From the NCBI GenBank assembly GCA_951813395.1, contig OX638356.1:599340-663339 (forward strand): a stretch of DNA of 64,000 nucleotides. Reading direction: 5' to 3'. Shown here in pieces: positions 14,522-23,982 of the stretch (within the stretch, counting starts at the first letter, position 1; each line of letters opens with the position of its first letter). The DNA is from Longimicrobiales bacterium. Its GTDB lineage: Bacteria; Gemmatimonadota; Gemmatimonadetes; Longimicrobiales; Gaopeijiaceae. The notes beneath the pieces are model-generated. The model had not been told where the DNA came from, did no database searches, and saw only the letters and a program-made list of their open reading frames with translations. A program made the position numbers and the translations under genes.

Positions 14522-16583
14522 CCTCGGCTTCGGCGATGTCGTCCCACTTGAGCAGGCTTTGCGCCACGGCTCTCGCCGCGGCCACGATGGGTCCGGTGTG
14601 GACGGCGGCACGGCCTCGTGTGCCGGCGAGCAGGGCGTTCGCCTTCAGTTCCGGGATCATCGACGCGATCTCCGAATCGTCGACGGGCAGCACACGGTGC
14701 GCGACGTCGCGAAAGACCTCGACCCAGACCCCGCCGGCGCCGATGGTCAGGACCGGACCGAGCTGGCGGTCGCGACAGGCGCCGATCAGGAAACCGGCGA
14801 CGGGTGTGGGCAGCATGGGCGAGGCAAGCGCCGCGTACCGCTCGTCGGGAAGGCCTCGTGCACGCGCGTGACTGCGGGCGTTCGCGACGATTCTCTCGAA
14901 GGCGTCGCGAGCTTCGCGCGGGGTGTTGATGTCGAGGATGACGCCTCGCGCGTCCGACTTGTGGACGATGTGCCTGGAGAGGAGCTTGAGCGCGAGGCCG
15001 TGGTGGTGTTGAACCGCCTTTTCGGCCGCTTCCTCTCCGGACCTGATGATCTCGGCGGGTTCGAAGGCGAGGCCGCACTCACCGAGAACCGCTCGGGCCT
15101 CGAGCTCCGTCAGGGTGGTTCGTCCGTCCTCACGTGCGGCGATGATCGCACGATGAGGGGTCGGGGCCACGCATGAGGGTTTGGCCGTAAGCCGCGGGGG
15201 AGCCGCGAGGGGGTCGGCCGGATCCCGGCGGGACCTGTCCGGGGCCCGTCGCTCGCCCCGCCGCTGCAACTCGGCAACCGCGCGGCATGCGACTTCGAGG
15301 GATTCGATCACCGGAACGCCGCCGTGGCGCAGCGCGTTCAGGGGCGCACTGTCCCAGGCGGCGTAGAGGGACTGCACGACGAGCCCCTTGCCCTTCGCGC
15401 GCATCGTAGCCGCCATGTCGTCCGCCGCCGCGGTCTCGACCCGGGAAAGCCCTTCTGAAAAACGGATTCCGTAGCCGCCGAACAGGCCGACGAGCAGTAC
15501 GATACCGACAGCCGGGTCGGCAGCGAGCGCCTTCAAGGCGCGCGGAAAGGCGCGGGGATCCGTGTCCGCGGCACCAGCCACGTCCACGGGGTTTCGGACG
15601 GCGGCGGCCGGTCCGAGGTGGGTTCTCAGGGCGGACGTGGTGGCCTCGCGCAGTTGCGCCAGAGGCGCTCCCAGTTCGCCAAGGAAGTCGACGGCCAGCG
15701 TGTTCTGCCCGCCACCGTCGGAAAGGATGGCGATCCCGCTGTCCGCCGGACCGGGGACCTGGGAAACCAGGGTTTCGGCGATATGGGACAGCTCGTCGGT
15801 GCGCACGACCTCGACCACGCCGGCCTGCGAGACCGCCGCCTCCGCGCCGCGGGTGGTGCGTCCCGATTTGACGGCGACCACGGGTTTGTGGCGCGTGACC
15901 GTCGCGGCCGCACTCAAAAGGGCGCGTCCGTCCCTGCATCCCTCGACGTGGGCGATCACGCCGGTTGTCTCGTCGTGCCTGCCGAGGAACTCGAGCACCT
16001 CTCCGAATCCGAGATCGACCTCGTTCCCCAGACCACAGCAGATGGAGACGCCGAGCGCGGAGCGCCGGGTGATCTCGTTCATCAGGCCCAGTGCGACGTT
16101 CCCTGACTGAACGAGCAGAGCGATTCCCCCCGGCCGCACGCCCCGCGTCCCGATCAGGTTGACGCCAAGGCGCAGATTGAGGAGTCCCGAGGTGTTCGGA
16201 CCGATCACGCGGACACCGCTGTCGCGCCCCGCTGCCGCCAACTCTGCCTCCAGCCGTGTTCCTTCGGGCCCCGACTCGCCAAATCCCACGGCCAGCACCA
16301 CCGCGCCTCCGACCCCCCTCTCGCCGCAGGCACGAACCAGTCGGGGTGCGATCGCGGCCGGCGTGCACAACACGGCGAGATCGACCGCCTCGGGAAGCTC
16401 CTCCAGGGAACGCAGCAGCGTGTGGCCCAGCAGCTCTCCGCCTGCGGGGTTGACCGCGTGGACCTGTCCCCGGTAGCCCGATTCACCCAGCGCGCGTAGG
16501 ATCTGGTGCCCGCGCTTCGCCGGATCGGTGCTGGCACCGACGACCGCGATCGAGCGCGGTTCGAAGATGCGGGCGAGCGTCAT
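14451..16583 (-). CDS. ADP-forming acyl-CoA synthetase (acetate--CoA ligase, fused alpha-beta)
   Basis: Nucleotide-forming acyl-CoA ligase of 710 residues: acyl-CoA + ADP + Pi to acid + CoA + ATP. Domain order: CoA-binding Rossmann domain (residues 1-130, IFEPRSIAVVGAS), succinyl-CoA synthetase-like ligase domains (about 145-450, with SGNVALGLMNE and LSDGGGQNTLAVD), a Pro/Arg-rich linker, and a C-terminal ATP-grasp domain (about 490-710, VVLKLLSRHIVHKSD-type and IGAGGVWVEVFRDVAHRVLPVD). The ATG overlaps the stop of the upstream enoyl-CoA hydratase (ATGA), so the two are coupled. The 3' end overlaps the dehydrogenase gene. Confidence 0.9.
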   Translation of the reverse strand: MTLARIFEPRSIAVVGASTDPAKRGHQILRALGESGYRGQVHAVNPAGGELLGHTLLRSLEELPEAVDLAVLCTPAAIAPRLVRACGERGVGGAVVLAVGFGESGPEGTRLEAELAAAGRDSGVRVIGPNTSGLLNLRLGVNLIGTRGVRPGGIALLVQSGNVALGLMNEITRRSALGVSICCGLGNEVDLGFGEVLEFLGRHDETTGVIAHVEGCRDGRALLSAAATVTRHKPVVAVKSGRTTRGAEAAVSQAGVVEVVRTDELSHIAETLVSQVPGPADSGIAILSDGGGQNTLAVDFLGELGAPLAQLREATTSALRTHLGPAAAVRNPVDVAGAADTDPRAFPRALKALAADPAVGIVLLVGLFGGYGIRFSEGLSRVETAAADDMAATMRAKGKGLVVQSLYAAWDSAPLNALRHGGVPVIESLEVACRAVAELQRRGERRAPDRSRRDPADPLAAPPRLTAKPSCVAPTPHRAIIAAREDGRTTLTELEARAVLGECGLAFEPAEIIRSGEEAAEKAVQHHHGLALKLLSRHIVHKSDARGVILDINTPREARDAFERIVANARSHARARGLPDERYAALASPMLPTPVAGFLIGACRDRQLGPVLTIGAGGVWVEVFRDVAHRVLPVDDSEIASMIPELKANALLAGTRGRAAVHTGPIVAAARAVAQSLLKWDDIAEAEVNPLFVYEDRVVPVDARVALAPP

Positions 16584-17386
16584 CTTCCCTTGAAGTCGGG
16601 TCTTCGGCCCGCATGGAACGCGGCCAGCCCCTCGGCCCAGTCCTCGGTATCGAAAACGGCTTCCAGAACTTCGCGTTCGCGCCGGAGCGCCTCTTCGCGG
16701 GAGATCTCCGGCACGGCGCCCATCAGCCGCTTCGCGGCGGCGAGGGGGATTGGCGCCCGGCGCGCGAGCCGCTTCGCCCAGCGCGTGGCGACGGGCAGCA
16801 CGTCCACCGCTGGCACGGCGCGGTTCACGACGCCCATCGCGGCCGCGTCGGCGCCCGAGAAGAAGTCGCCCATATAGATGAGTTCGCGGGCCTTGAGCAC
16901 GCCCACCCTCTGGGCAAGCGTATACACGGCGCCACCGCCCACGAAGGTGCCGAGCGCCACTTCCGGAAGCCGCAGTCTGGCATCGTCGGCTACGACGGCC
17001 AGGTCGGCGGAGAGCGCGATTTCGAGCCCGGCGCCGATCGCATGCCCGTTCACGGCCGCGACGACCGGCGTGGCCATCGTCTGGATCAGGTGGTTGGCGC
17101 GCTGCCCGGCCCGAATGTAGCGAACGCGTGCTTCCGTGGACGGCGGCGTGTCGCGATGCTCCTTGAGATCGGCGCCGGCCGAAAAGGCGCGGCCATTCCC
17201 GGTGAGGACCACGCAGCGCAGGTCCGGGTCCGCCGCGGCGGCCTCCAGATCCGCGATCAGCTGCTCATAGAGCGGCATGCTCACCGCATTGAGGCGGTGG
17301 GGGCGGTTGAATGTGAGGGTGAGAAGCTGTCCGTCGCGGCTCGCGATGACCTCGCTTCTCCGCTGGCTGGCGCCTCTACCCTGCAT
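16580..17386 (-). CDS. enoyl-CoA hydratase/isomerase family protein
   Basis: Crotonase-fold protein of 268 residues, probably hydrating enoyl-CoA. Motifs: FNRPHRLNAVSM, the oxyanion-hole segments AFSAGADLKE and NGHAIGAGLEIALSADLAV, then LRLPEVALGTFVGGGAVYTL. The catalytic Glu equivalent is in PEVALG; the second Glu of hydratases is replaced in GGGAVYTL, so isomerase or another crotonase chemistry is possible. ATG 17386 overlaps the preceding gene's end by 11 bp. It is coupled to the acyl-CoA synthetase, and with the thiolase nearby suggests a beta-oxidation-like module. Confidence 0.88.
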   Translation of the reverse strand: MQGRGASQRRSEVIASRDGQLLTLTFNRPHRLNAVSMPLYEQLIADLEAAAADPDLRCVVLTGNGRAFSAGADLKEHRDTPPSTEARVRYIRAGQRANHLIQTMATPVVAAVNGHAIGAGLEIALSADLAVVADDARLRLPEVALGTFVGGGAVYTLAQRVGVLKARELIYMGDFFSGADAAAMGVVNRAVPAVDVLPVATRWAKRLARRAPIPLAAAKRLMGAVPEISREEALRREREVLEAVFDTEDWAEGLAAFHAGRRPDFKGR

Positions 17387-18995
17387 CGAACGGTTTGCCG
17401 CCCCGAGCCAGCGCACGCCCGGGGAGCGCCATGGTGGCCTCGCCGTCCCGGATCGCGAACGTCCCGTTCACCAGCACGTGGACCGTCCCGCGAGAGTACT
17501 GGTGGGGGTCCTCATATGTCGCCATGTCCTCGACCGCGCCCACGTCCAGAACGGTGATGTCGGCTGCGTAGCCCTCGCGCAGATAGCCGCGATCGGGCCA
17601 GCCGAGGAAGTCCGCCGCGAGGCCGGTCATCGAACGGACCGTGTGGGGCAGCGTGATCAGCTGCTCGTCCAGCACGAGGTCGCGGATCTTCTTCGTGAAG
17701 GACCCGAACGCGCGGGGATGCGTGACCGGACGGGTCGGGCCCGGGTCGCGCCCGTCGGTGCAGGTCATCATCCAGTCGAGTTGGGCCAGGTAGCGCACGT
17801 TCTCGATGTCGTACAGCCCGAGATTCATGACGGCGGCGTTCCCGTCACGCAGTATTCGCCGCGCCGTGGCGGGCGCGTCCAGTCCCCATTCGTCCGCGAC
17901 ATCCTGCAGGGTCTTCCCGTTCAGATCGGGGCGCTGGTCTGCGAAGAGCAGTCGCCCGGCACCACCGCGGATCTCCAGCATCTCGCGCGTCTGCCGATCG
18001 ATGACCGCAACCGTGTCGGGATCGTCGAACCGCCGCACCATGGCCATATCGCCACCGATAACGGCCCAGCCCGGGATCGTGTAGGAGCGCAGATTGGACT
18101 GCGTGGCGGTGTACGAATGGTGGGCGCCGGCGACCTCGACGCCCCGCGCGCGTGCCGCCTCGATAAGCGCGGCGCCTTCGTGCGCTCGCCCATAGTTGTG
18201 CGCGCCCTGCGCGTTGAAGTGGCTGAAGATGACCTTCGTGCCCGCTTCTTCGCCGATGCGAATCCCCTCGGCGATCGACTCGAGATAGCCGAAGGGAGGA
18301 TACGCCGCACCCAGGTCGCGGTCGTGCGTGTCGTAGATGGCGCCGTCGTATGCGGCGGCCACCCGGTTCAGCTCGATCACCTCTTCCGTTTCGGCGTAGT
18401 TCCCCGGCAGATAGAAGAGCCCCGAGGAAAGACCGTGGGCCCCCTCGTCCATCCCCTGGCGAACCAGGTCGCGCATCGCGTCCAGTTCCCCGGCCGAGGG
18501 CTCCCGGTCTTCCATCCCCATCACGCGGCGGCGCACCGCGTTGTGGCCGACGAAGAGGAACGCGTTCACGCCGATTCCGTCGGCAGTCCAGCGGGCAAGA
18601 CGGTCCGCCACCTCGGGATCGCCGCCGCCGTCCATGCCGAGCGCCACCGTCGTGATCCCCTGGTAGAGGAAGGCACGCGCGTCGCGTCCGTGGCCGGTGT
18701 CCAGCTCGGCGTGGGAGTGCATGTCGATGAATCCCGGCATCACCACCAGATCGGTCACGTCAAGCGTGTCGGTGGCGGTCAGCCCGCTCGCGCCCGCATC
18801 GCCCACGAACACGATGCGATCACCCGACACCGCAATGTCCGCGGTCAACGCCTCGCCGCCGGTCCCGTCGAGCACGGAGCCGCCGGTCAGGAGCAGGTCC
18901 GCCGCTGGTCTGCCGGGCGTGCAGGCGACGAGCGCGGCAAGCAGCAACGCCCCAATCGGCAGGAATCTCCCGCGGAGCCGCCGCCGGTGTTTCAA
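17376..18995 (-). CDS. D-aminoacylase-type amidohydrolase, lipoprotein
   Basis: Amidohydrolase superfamily member (539 residues) of the N-acyl-D-amino-acid deacylase group. The metal-binding entry motif is VVMPGFIDMHSHAELD. Further motifs are GITTVALGMDGGG, IFSHFNAQGAHNYGRA and the C-terminal REGYAADITVLD. TTG 18995 overlaps the upstream stop (TTGA) and is preceded by GGGGGA. It yields a signal peptide with lipobox LVAC, so the protein is probably a periplasmic lipoprotein. The longer frame to 19085 would lie inside the previous gene. Substrate is unknown; hydrolysis of N-acyl amino acids or dipeptides is inferred. Confidence 0.85.
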   Translation of the reverse strand: MKHRRRLRGRFLPIGALLLAALVACTPGRPAADLLLTGGSVLDGTGGEALTADIAVSGDRIVFVGDAGASGLTATDTLDVTDLVVMPGFIDMHSHAELDTGHGRDARAFLYQGITTVALGMDGGGDPEVADRLARWTADGIGVNAFLFVGHNAVRRRVMGMEDREPSAGELDAMRDLVRQGMDEGAHGLSSGLFYLPGNYAETEEVIELNRVAAAYDGAIYDTHDRDLGAAYPPFGYLESIAEGIRIGEEAGTKVIFSHFNAQGAHNYGRAHEGAALIEAARARGVEVAGAHHSYTATQSNLRSYTIPGWAVIGGDMAMVRRFDDPDTVAVIDRQTREMLEIRGGAGRLLFADQRPDLNGKTLQDVADEWGLDAPATARRILRDGNAAVMNLGLYDIENVRYLAQLDWMMTCTDGRDPGPTRPVTHPRAFGSFTKKIRDLVLDEQLITLPHTVRSMTGLAADFLGWPDRGYLREGYAADITVLDVGAVEDMATYEDPHQYSRGTVHVLVNGTFAIRDGEATMALPGRALARGGKPFDAG

Positions 18996-20284
18996 TTTCC
19001 CCCGGTCCGCCGGACGAAGAAGACGCCCTCGTCCATCGAAGTGACAGCGATCAGGCCGCTCGTGAAGAACGGGTAGTTCGACCACGATCCGTTCGTGCCC
19101 GCGACGTCCCCGCCGTTGGGCTCGGTGTCGAAGAACGCGATCTCCCTGGGATTCTCGCGGTCGGCGATGTTCAGTATCCGGAGGCCCACCCTGTAGTTGG
19201 ACTGGAACATCAGGTCTCCGACGACGTACAGGTTGTGATCCGTTGCCTGCGTTTCGCTCAGGAACTCCTTCACGACGATGGGATCGTCGAGATCCTTCAC
19301 ATCCCAGACGAGCGTCCGGGTCGCACCCTGCGATGCAAACTCGTCGAACTCGTCGTTCATGTAGAAATATTCGTGAGCCTCATCGATCCATCCCTGGTGG
19401 GAATAGCCCACGGCGGGATAGGACACGGAGGTCAGCGCGAAGGGCTCCTGCTTGTCCGTGACGTCGGCAATGCTGAGACCCGTCTCGTTCGACCCGAAGC
19501 AGACTTCGCGGCTGCGATGCTCGGTGTCGGGGCCCCGGTACACGATACACATCGCGTCATGGGTATAGCCGGTTCCCTGATAGCCCGTCGTGATGTCCGC
19601 AAAGCACCCTTCGAATTGCGGATCGGTGGGCACGCGGATGTCGATCATGTGCAGGCCGCCCCCGCACGTGTCCCCGCCGCCGTTGCTCCCGACCGAATAG
19701 GCGAACCCGGTCTCCTCGTTGATCACGATGTTGTGGGCGCTGTGGATCCTGGTGTATGTCGCGGTGGCCGTGAAGGTCACGGGCGGCTCGGTGACGGAGC
19801 GCAATTCGGTCAGATCGAAGACCTGCATCCCGTGTTCACCCGCGCCGTCGGCGACGATGAAGGCATGGTTCCGGTACACCTTGATGTCTCGCCAGACGCT
19901 CTTGGTCGCACCTGCGGACAAGGGGAGAATACCGGTGTAGACCGGGAATTGCGGGTCGTTCAGATTCACGAAGGATGTGCCGCCCGAGTGGCCGACCAGC
20001 GCCCACTCCGTCCGGGTGACGCGGTCGTGCCAGCCCCAGATGTCGTTGACGAGCCCTTCCTCCGCGCCGACCTGATCCTTCCGAAGCCGTGACACGAGGT
20101 CGACACGGGCACAGGGATAGTCCCGGGCCTTGCCGTCCTCGCACCGCGCTCCGCTCCCGGTCGGCGTGACGGTGGTGGTGTCGACGGGCACGGGTGGCGT
20201 CACGGTGCCGGAATCGTCGCCCGAACATGATGCGGCAAGGCAAACACCGATCACGATCGTCGAAACGGCACGGGCAAGGCTCAT
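18992..20284 (-). CDS. LVIVD-repeat (choice-of-anchor B family) lipoprotein
   Basis: Exported beta-propeller-like protein of 430 residues. Signal peptide MSLARAVSTIVIGVCLAASC with lipobox AASC, then a Thr/Pro-rich linker. LVIVD-type repeats include FVNLNDPQFPVYTG, MQVFDLTELRSV, LHMIDIRVPTDPQFEG, LSIADVTDKQEPF, TLVWDVKDLDDPIVVKEF and LRILNIADRENPREIAFF. ATG 20284 was chosen because it opens the signal peptide; the frame upstream is not family-like. Its stop overlaps the TTG of the amidohydrolase gene, so the two are probably made together at the cell surface. Ligand unknown. Confidence 0.88.
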   Translation of the reverse strand: MSLARAVSTIVIGVCLAASCSGDDSGTVTPPVPVDTTTVTPTGSGARCEDGKARDYPCARVDLVSRLRKDQVGAEEGLVNDIWGWHDRVTRTEWALVGHSGGTSFVNLNDPQFPVYTGILPLSAGATKSVWRDIKVYRNHAFIVADGAGEHGMQVFDLTELRSVTEPPVTFTATATYTRIHSAHNIVINEETGFAYSVGSNGGGDTCGGGLHMIDIRVPTDPQFEGCFADITTGYQGTGYTHDAMCIVYRGPDTEHRSREVCFGSNETGLSIADVTDKQEPFALTSVSYPAVGYSHQGWIDEAHEYFYMNDEFDEFASQGATRTLVWDVKDLDDPIVVKEFLSETQATDHNLYVVGDLMFQSNYRVGLRILNIADRENPREIAFFDTEPNGGDVAGTNGSWSNYPFFTSGLIAVTSMDEGVFFVRRTGGN

Positions 20285-20348
20285 AAGGCAAGATATTAAG
20301 CCCCGCACATGCGCACAACGCGCCGCGGCGCGCGCCCCCCGGGCAAGA

Positions 20349-20969
20349 CTAGGGGTGTCGCAGATCCACGACCAGGCGCGGCTCGCCCAGCGTTTCCATG
20401 ATCCGATATTCCACCTCGCCGGTCGTGCCCAGAATCCATCGCACGCCATCGCCCTCGTCGCAGGTCTGAATCGCCGCGGTCAGCGCGGGGAAGTCCAGGG
20501 AGCGGCTCGGATCCGCCACCGTGGCGGTGCCGTCCCGATTCGCACGGGCGCCCGCAAGCTCCACCGCCAGGTGCGCGGGAGCCTCGATGGCCTCGCCGGT
20601 ACCGTCGCAGCCGCCGCCCGCCTCGGTTCCCAGGGCCAGCCGGAATCCGGGAATGTGCGACTCGAAATGGAAGATCACGCGGTCGTAGCCGTCCGAGCTC
20701 TGTGTGCTCACGTTGGTAAGCGTTGCAGGGTCCCGGCCGGCGTTGGCGTCCTTCGATACGATGTTGCGTCCCCATGGCGTGTTGAGACCGACCTGGGACG
20801 GGTCCAGATCGCCGTAGTCGGCTTCGGTCAGTTCGTCACGGGGATTGTCGGTCGAGATGAATGGGTCCGGTGTCGGCGGCTCTTCCGTCCGGTCCCCGCA
20901 AGCCATCGCCAGAAGCATGGCCGCGGGTGCCACCAGGCTCCACCTGCTGATATTCAGTCGAGTAAACAA
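20349..20969 (-). CDS. AMIN-like domain lipoprotein
   Basis: Predicted lipoprotein of 206 residues. A TTG start at 20969 (with AGGA about 9 nt upstream) gives a signal peptide ending in the lipobox AMAC. The mature part has a linker and an AMIN-like beta domain recognisable from GYDRVIFHFESHIPGF and the C-terminal GEPRLVVDLRHP. AMIN-like domains are thought to bind cell-wall or outer-membrane polymers. The open frame continuing upstream to 21608 is antisense to sufS and was not used. It lies 90 bp after sufS on the same strand. Confidence 0.75.
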   Translation of the reverse strand: MFTRLNISRWSLVAPAAMLLAMACGDRTEEPPTPDPFISTDNPRDELTEADYGDLDPSQVGLNTPWGRNIVSKDANAGRDPATLTNVSTQSSDGYDRVIFHFESHIPGFRLALGTEAGGGCDGTGEAIEAPAHLAVELAGARANRDGTATVADPSRSLDFPALTAAIQTCDEGDGVRWILGTTGEVEYRIMETLGEPRLVVDLRHP

Positions 20970-21058
20970 GGCGGCAGGTCCTTTCTGTCCAATGTTCTGT
21001 CCGTGCCGGGAGCCTGCGGGGTCGCATGGCGCTCGGCAAATCTTCCCAAGGTAGCAGA

Positions 21059-22336
21059 TCAGCCGAGTAGCACGTTCCGGGCGGTCCGGACGCCCTCGGC
21101 GAGTCGCTCCACCTCTTCGACAGTATTGTAGAGGTAAAACGATGCCCGTGTGGTTGCCGATACGCCGAAGCGATCCACCACCAGCTGGGCGCAATGATGA
21201 CCGGCGCGCACTGCGATTCCCTGGGCGTCGAGCATGGTGGCGACGTCCTGGGCCGCGGTACCGTCGATCACGAACGGCACCACGCCGGCCCGCTCTTCCA
21301 CGGCGCCCGGTCCGAAAATGCGCAAGCCCTCCACGTCGCCCAGGAGACGCATTGCGTGGCGGGTAAGCAACGCTTCGTGCTCGTGGATGGCACCGCGGTC
21401 CACGCCGTCGAGGTAATCCGCGGCGGCGGCCATCCCCACCGCGCCGGCGATGTTGGGTGTGCCCGCCTCGAACTTGTGGGGCACCTCGGCCCACGTGCTG
21501 TGATCCCGGTACACGTGTTCGATCATCTCGCCGCCTCCCTGGTACGGGGGCATCTCGTCGAGGAGTCTCCTCCTGCCCCACAACGCCCCCATGCCGGTCG
21601 GGCCGCACATCTTGTGTCCCGAGAAGGCGTAGAAATCGCAGCCCAGCGACTGCACGTCGACGGCCATGTGAGGAGCCCCCTGTGCACCGTCCAGGACGAA
21701 GACGGCGTCGCTTTGACCGTGCACGAGCCGCCCGATTTCCCGAACCGGGTTGATCGTGCCCAGCGCGTTGGAAACGTGCGGGAACGCGACGACTCTTGTG
21801 CGCGCGCCGAGCATGTCGCGAAGCTGGTCAAGATCGAGGTGGCCGGCGTCGGTCAGTTCGACGAATCGCAGTTTCGCACCGTTTCGCTCCGCCAGCAGTT
21901 GCCACGGCACGAGGTTCGAGTGGTGCTCCATGGCCGAAATGATGATCTCGTCGCCGGGCCCCACGCGTGCCTGTCCGATCGAGAATGCGACGAGGTTGAG
22001 GGCCTCGCTCGTTCCGCGCGTCCATACGATCTCGTGGACGTCGGCGGCGTTGATCCACCGGGCGATCCGCGCGCGACTCTCCTCGTACGCCTCTGTCGCC
22101 CTGCGGGCCAGTTCGTGGACGCCGCGGTGGACGTTGGCGTGATCCCGCAGGTAGTACGTGCGGATTGCCTCGATGACCTGCAGAGGCTTCTGTGACGACG
22201 CGGCACTGTCCAGATAGACGAGGGGCCGACCGTCGACCATCTGGTCGAGGATTGGAAAGTCCTCACGGATCCTGGCAACGTCGAGTCGCGGACCCCCGGT
22301 GGGCCGGTCAGTCCAACCGTATGAAGACCTCGCCAT
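21059..22336 (-). CDS. sufS: cysteine desulfurase SufS
   Basis: PLP enzyme (425 residues) that releases sulfur from cysteine as persulfide for Fe-S assembly. It has VYLDSAASSQKP, the PLP-lysine motif FSGHKMCGPTGMG (near residue 240), and the sulfur-accepting Cys in RAGHHCAQ (near residue 380), typical of class II/SufS enzymes. Such enzymes, or dedicated homologues, can also deliver selenium from selenocysteine, which is relevant to the selenoprotein candidates here. ATG 22336 overlaps the Rieske gene by 29 bp; no later plausible start exists. It is the last gene of the suf operon. Confidence 0.93.
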   Translation of the reverse strand: MARSSYGWTDRPTGGPRLDVARIREDFPILDQMVDGRPLVYLDSAASSQKPLQVIEAIRTYYLRDHANVHRGVHELARRATEAYEESRARIARWINAADVHEIVWTRGTSEALNLVAFSIGQARVGPGDEIIISAMEHHSNLVPWQLLAERNGAKLRFVELTDAGHLDLDQLRDMLGARTRVVAFPHVSNALGTINPVREIGRLVHGQSDAVFVLDGAQGAPHMAVDVQSLGCDFYAFSGHKMCGPTGMGALWGRRRLLDEMPPYQGGGEMIEHVYRDHSTWAEVPHKFEAGTPNIAGAVGMAAAADYLDGVDRGAIHEHEALLTRHAMRLLGDVEGLRIFGPGAVEERAGVVPFVIDGTAAQDVATMLDAQGIAVRAGHHCAQLVVDRFGVSATTRASFYLYNTVEEVERLAEGVRTARNVLLG

Positions 22337-22646
22337 CGCGCACTTCCACGGGAAAGGTTCGCACCGGAGTGACCGCGGGCAGCTGCGTGGCGCGGCCGGT
22401 GCATACATCGAATCGGGCGCCGTGAAAGGCACATTCCAATTCGCCGTCTTCCAGCTCGCCGGCCGACAACGGGTAGTCCTGGTGGGAGCACCGATCTTCG
22501 AGCGCGTATATGTCCCCGTCCAGATTGACCAGTACGACGGGACCGACATCGGTTGCCACGGCCCTGAGCGTGTCCGGCGGCAATTCGTCGGTCGACGCCA
22601 CGCGCAAGCGCGCAGACTGCGGGCGCGTGGCCCGGGACCTAGACAT
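22308..22646 (-). CDS. Rieske-type [2Fe-2S] ferredoxin of the suf operon
   Basis: Small Rieske protein of 112 residues. The cluster ligands are in CSHQDYPL (Cys, His) and CAFHGARFD (Cys, His). It resembles the ferredoxin components of aromatic dioxygenases and NirD. It sits between sufD and sufS: its ATG (22646) overlaps the sufD stop and its end overlaps sufS, so it is clearly cotranscribed. Such Rieske ferredoxins occur in suf operons of several phyla and may supply electrons for assembly. No membrane segment. Confidence 0.9.
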   Translation of the reverse strand: MSRSRATRPQSARLRVASTDELPPDTLRAVATDVGPVVLVNLDGDIYALEDRCSHQDYPLSAGELEDGELECAFHGARFDVCTGRATQLPAVTPVRTFPVEVRDGEVFIRLD

Positions 22647-23982
22647 TGCGGAGTTTCGCCACAATCGCGTTCGTCACCTTCTCCACGACACCTCCCAGCG
22701 GCAGCCTCGACAGAACCTCGCCGAGAAAGCCCAGGACCACCAGACGCTCGGCCCGCCCTCGCGTCAGCCCACGGCTCATCAGATAGAACAGCGCTTCGGC
22801 GTCCAGTTGGCCGACGGTCGCGCCGTGGGAGCAGCGAACATCGTCGGCCCCGATCTCCAGGTTCGGCAACGATGTCGCGATCGCGTCGTCCGACAGGATC
22901 AGGTTCCGGTTGGTCTGGTAGGCGTCGGTGCCCTGGGCGCCCTCATGGACCCGGATGATGCCTCGAAAAACCCCTCGGGCCGAACCGTCGAGCGCACCCT
23001 TGTAGAGCAGATCGCTGTGTGCGTGGGGCGACACGTGATCCTGGCTGGTGTTGAAGTCGAAATGCTGGTCCGCATCTCCGAAATAGAGGCCGAGCATGTC
23101 GCTGTTGGCGCCCGGGCCGAGGAGACGTGCGTTGAGATCGACTCGTCCGACCGATCCTCCGAGCGCGACATTGAGCGTATCGAGCGTGGAGTCCCGCTCG
23201 GCGAGGGTGCGCTGGTTGGCGAGATAGAATCCGCCCCTTCCCAGGCGCTGGAGTGACACGTACTGCACCTGCGCGCCGCCCCTCGAAAAGACCTCGACTG
23301 CGGTGTTGACCAGCGTCGTCCGGTCGAAGTCGGGCGAGAGGGTCTCCTCGACGAACGAAAGCCGGCTCGAAGCCTCCGCGACGATGAGGATGCGCGTGAA
23401 TGTGGCGCTCCCGGAACGCGATACCCAGCGGCTGAGCCGCACGGGACGCTCGATGGTGACTCCGCTGGGAACGCGGAGGAACACCCCGTCGCTCCACAGT
23501 GCGGCGTTGAGCGCGGGGAACTTGCCGTCCGTGGCCGGGACGGCAGCGGTGGCGAGAAGCCTCCGGATGTTGTCGTCACCCTGGCGAGCCGCTTCCCGCA
23601 GCGATGTCAGCACGACACCCTGGCGGGCAAGTGACTCGTCCAGCTCCACCGAGACGACCTTGCCGTCAACGTCCACGATGCGGCCCGCGCTGTCCCCATC
23701 CTGCTCCATCGTTCGGCGCAGTGGGCCGGGCAGGAGGGCTCCGGCGGCGGGCCCCGTGTGCCCATCCGCAACGACCAGGTCGTCCAGTTGCAGCTTGCGC
23801 GCGAGGTCCGTATAGCGCCACTCCTCGGAGCGCGTGGAGGGCATCGGCGTGGCCTGGTAGATGGCCCACGCTTCGTCGCGCCGGGCCCTCAGCCACGCCG
23901 GGTCGGCAGCTCCCATCCCGGCTACCGTGGCCCGACCGATAGCCGGGTCCGTCCGTTGACGTACGACAGCGGCCTGGCTCAC
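22639..23982 (-). CDS. sufD: Fe-S cluster assembly protein SufD
   Basis: Component of the SufBCD scaffold (447 residues), with a right-handed beta-helix core. Family traits: [15 protein letters not shown] near the N-terminus, the [10 protein letters not shown]-type [27 protein letters not shown]-type [16 protein letters not shown], and the conserved C-terminal [24 protein letters not shown]. The GTG start overlaps the sufB stop (GTGA). Second of three scaffold genes in the order C-B-D. Confidence 0.93.
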   Translation of the reverse strand: MSQAAVVRQRTDPAIGRATVAGMGAADPAWLRARRDEAWAIYQATPMPSTRSEEWRYTDLARKLQLDDLVVADGHTGPAAGALLPGPLRRTMEQDGDSAGRIVDVDGKVVSVELDESLARQGVVLTSLREAARQGDDNIRRLLATAAVPATDGKFPALNAALWSDGVFLRVPSGVTIERPVRLSRWVSRSGSATFTRILIVAEASSRLSFVEETLSPDFDRTTLVNTAVEVFSRGGAQVQYVSLQRLGRGGFYLANQRTLAERDSTLDTLNVALGGSVGRVDLNARLLGPGANSDMLGLYFGDADQHFDFNTSQDHVSPHAHSDLLYKGALDGSARGVFRGIIRVHEGAQGTDAYQTNRNLILSDDAIATSLPNLEIGADDVRCSHGATVGQLDAEALFYLMSRGLTRGRAERLVVLGFLGEVLSRLPLGGVVEKVTNAIVAKLRNV

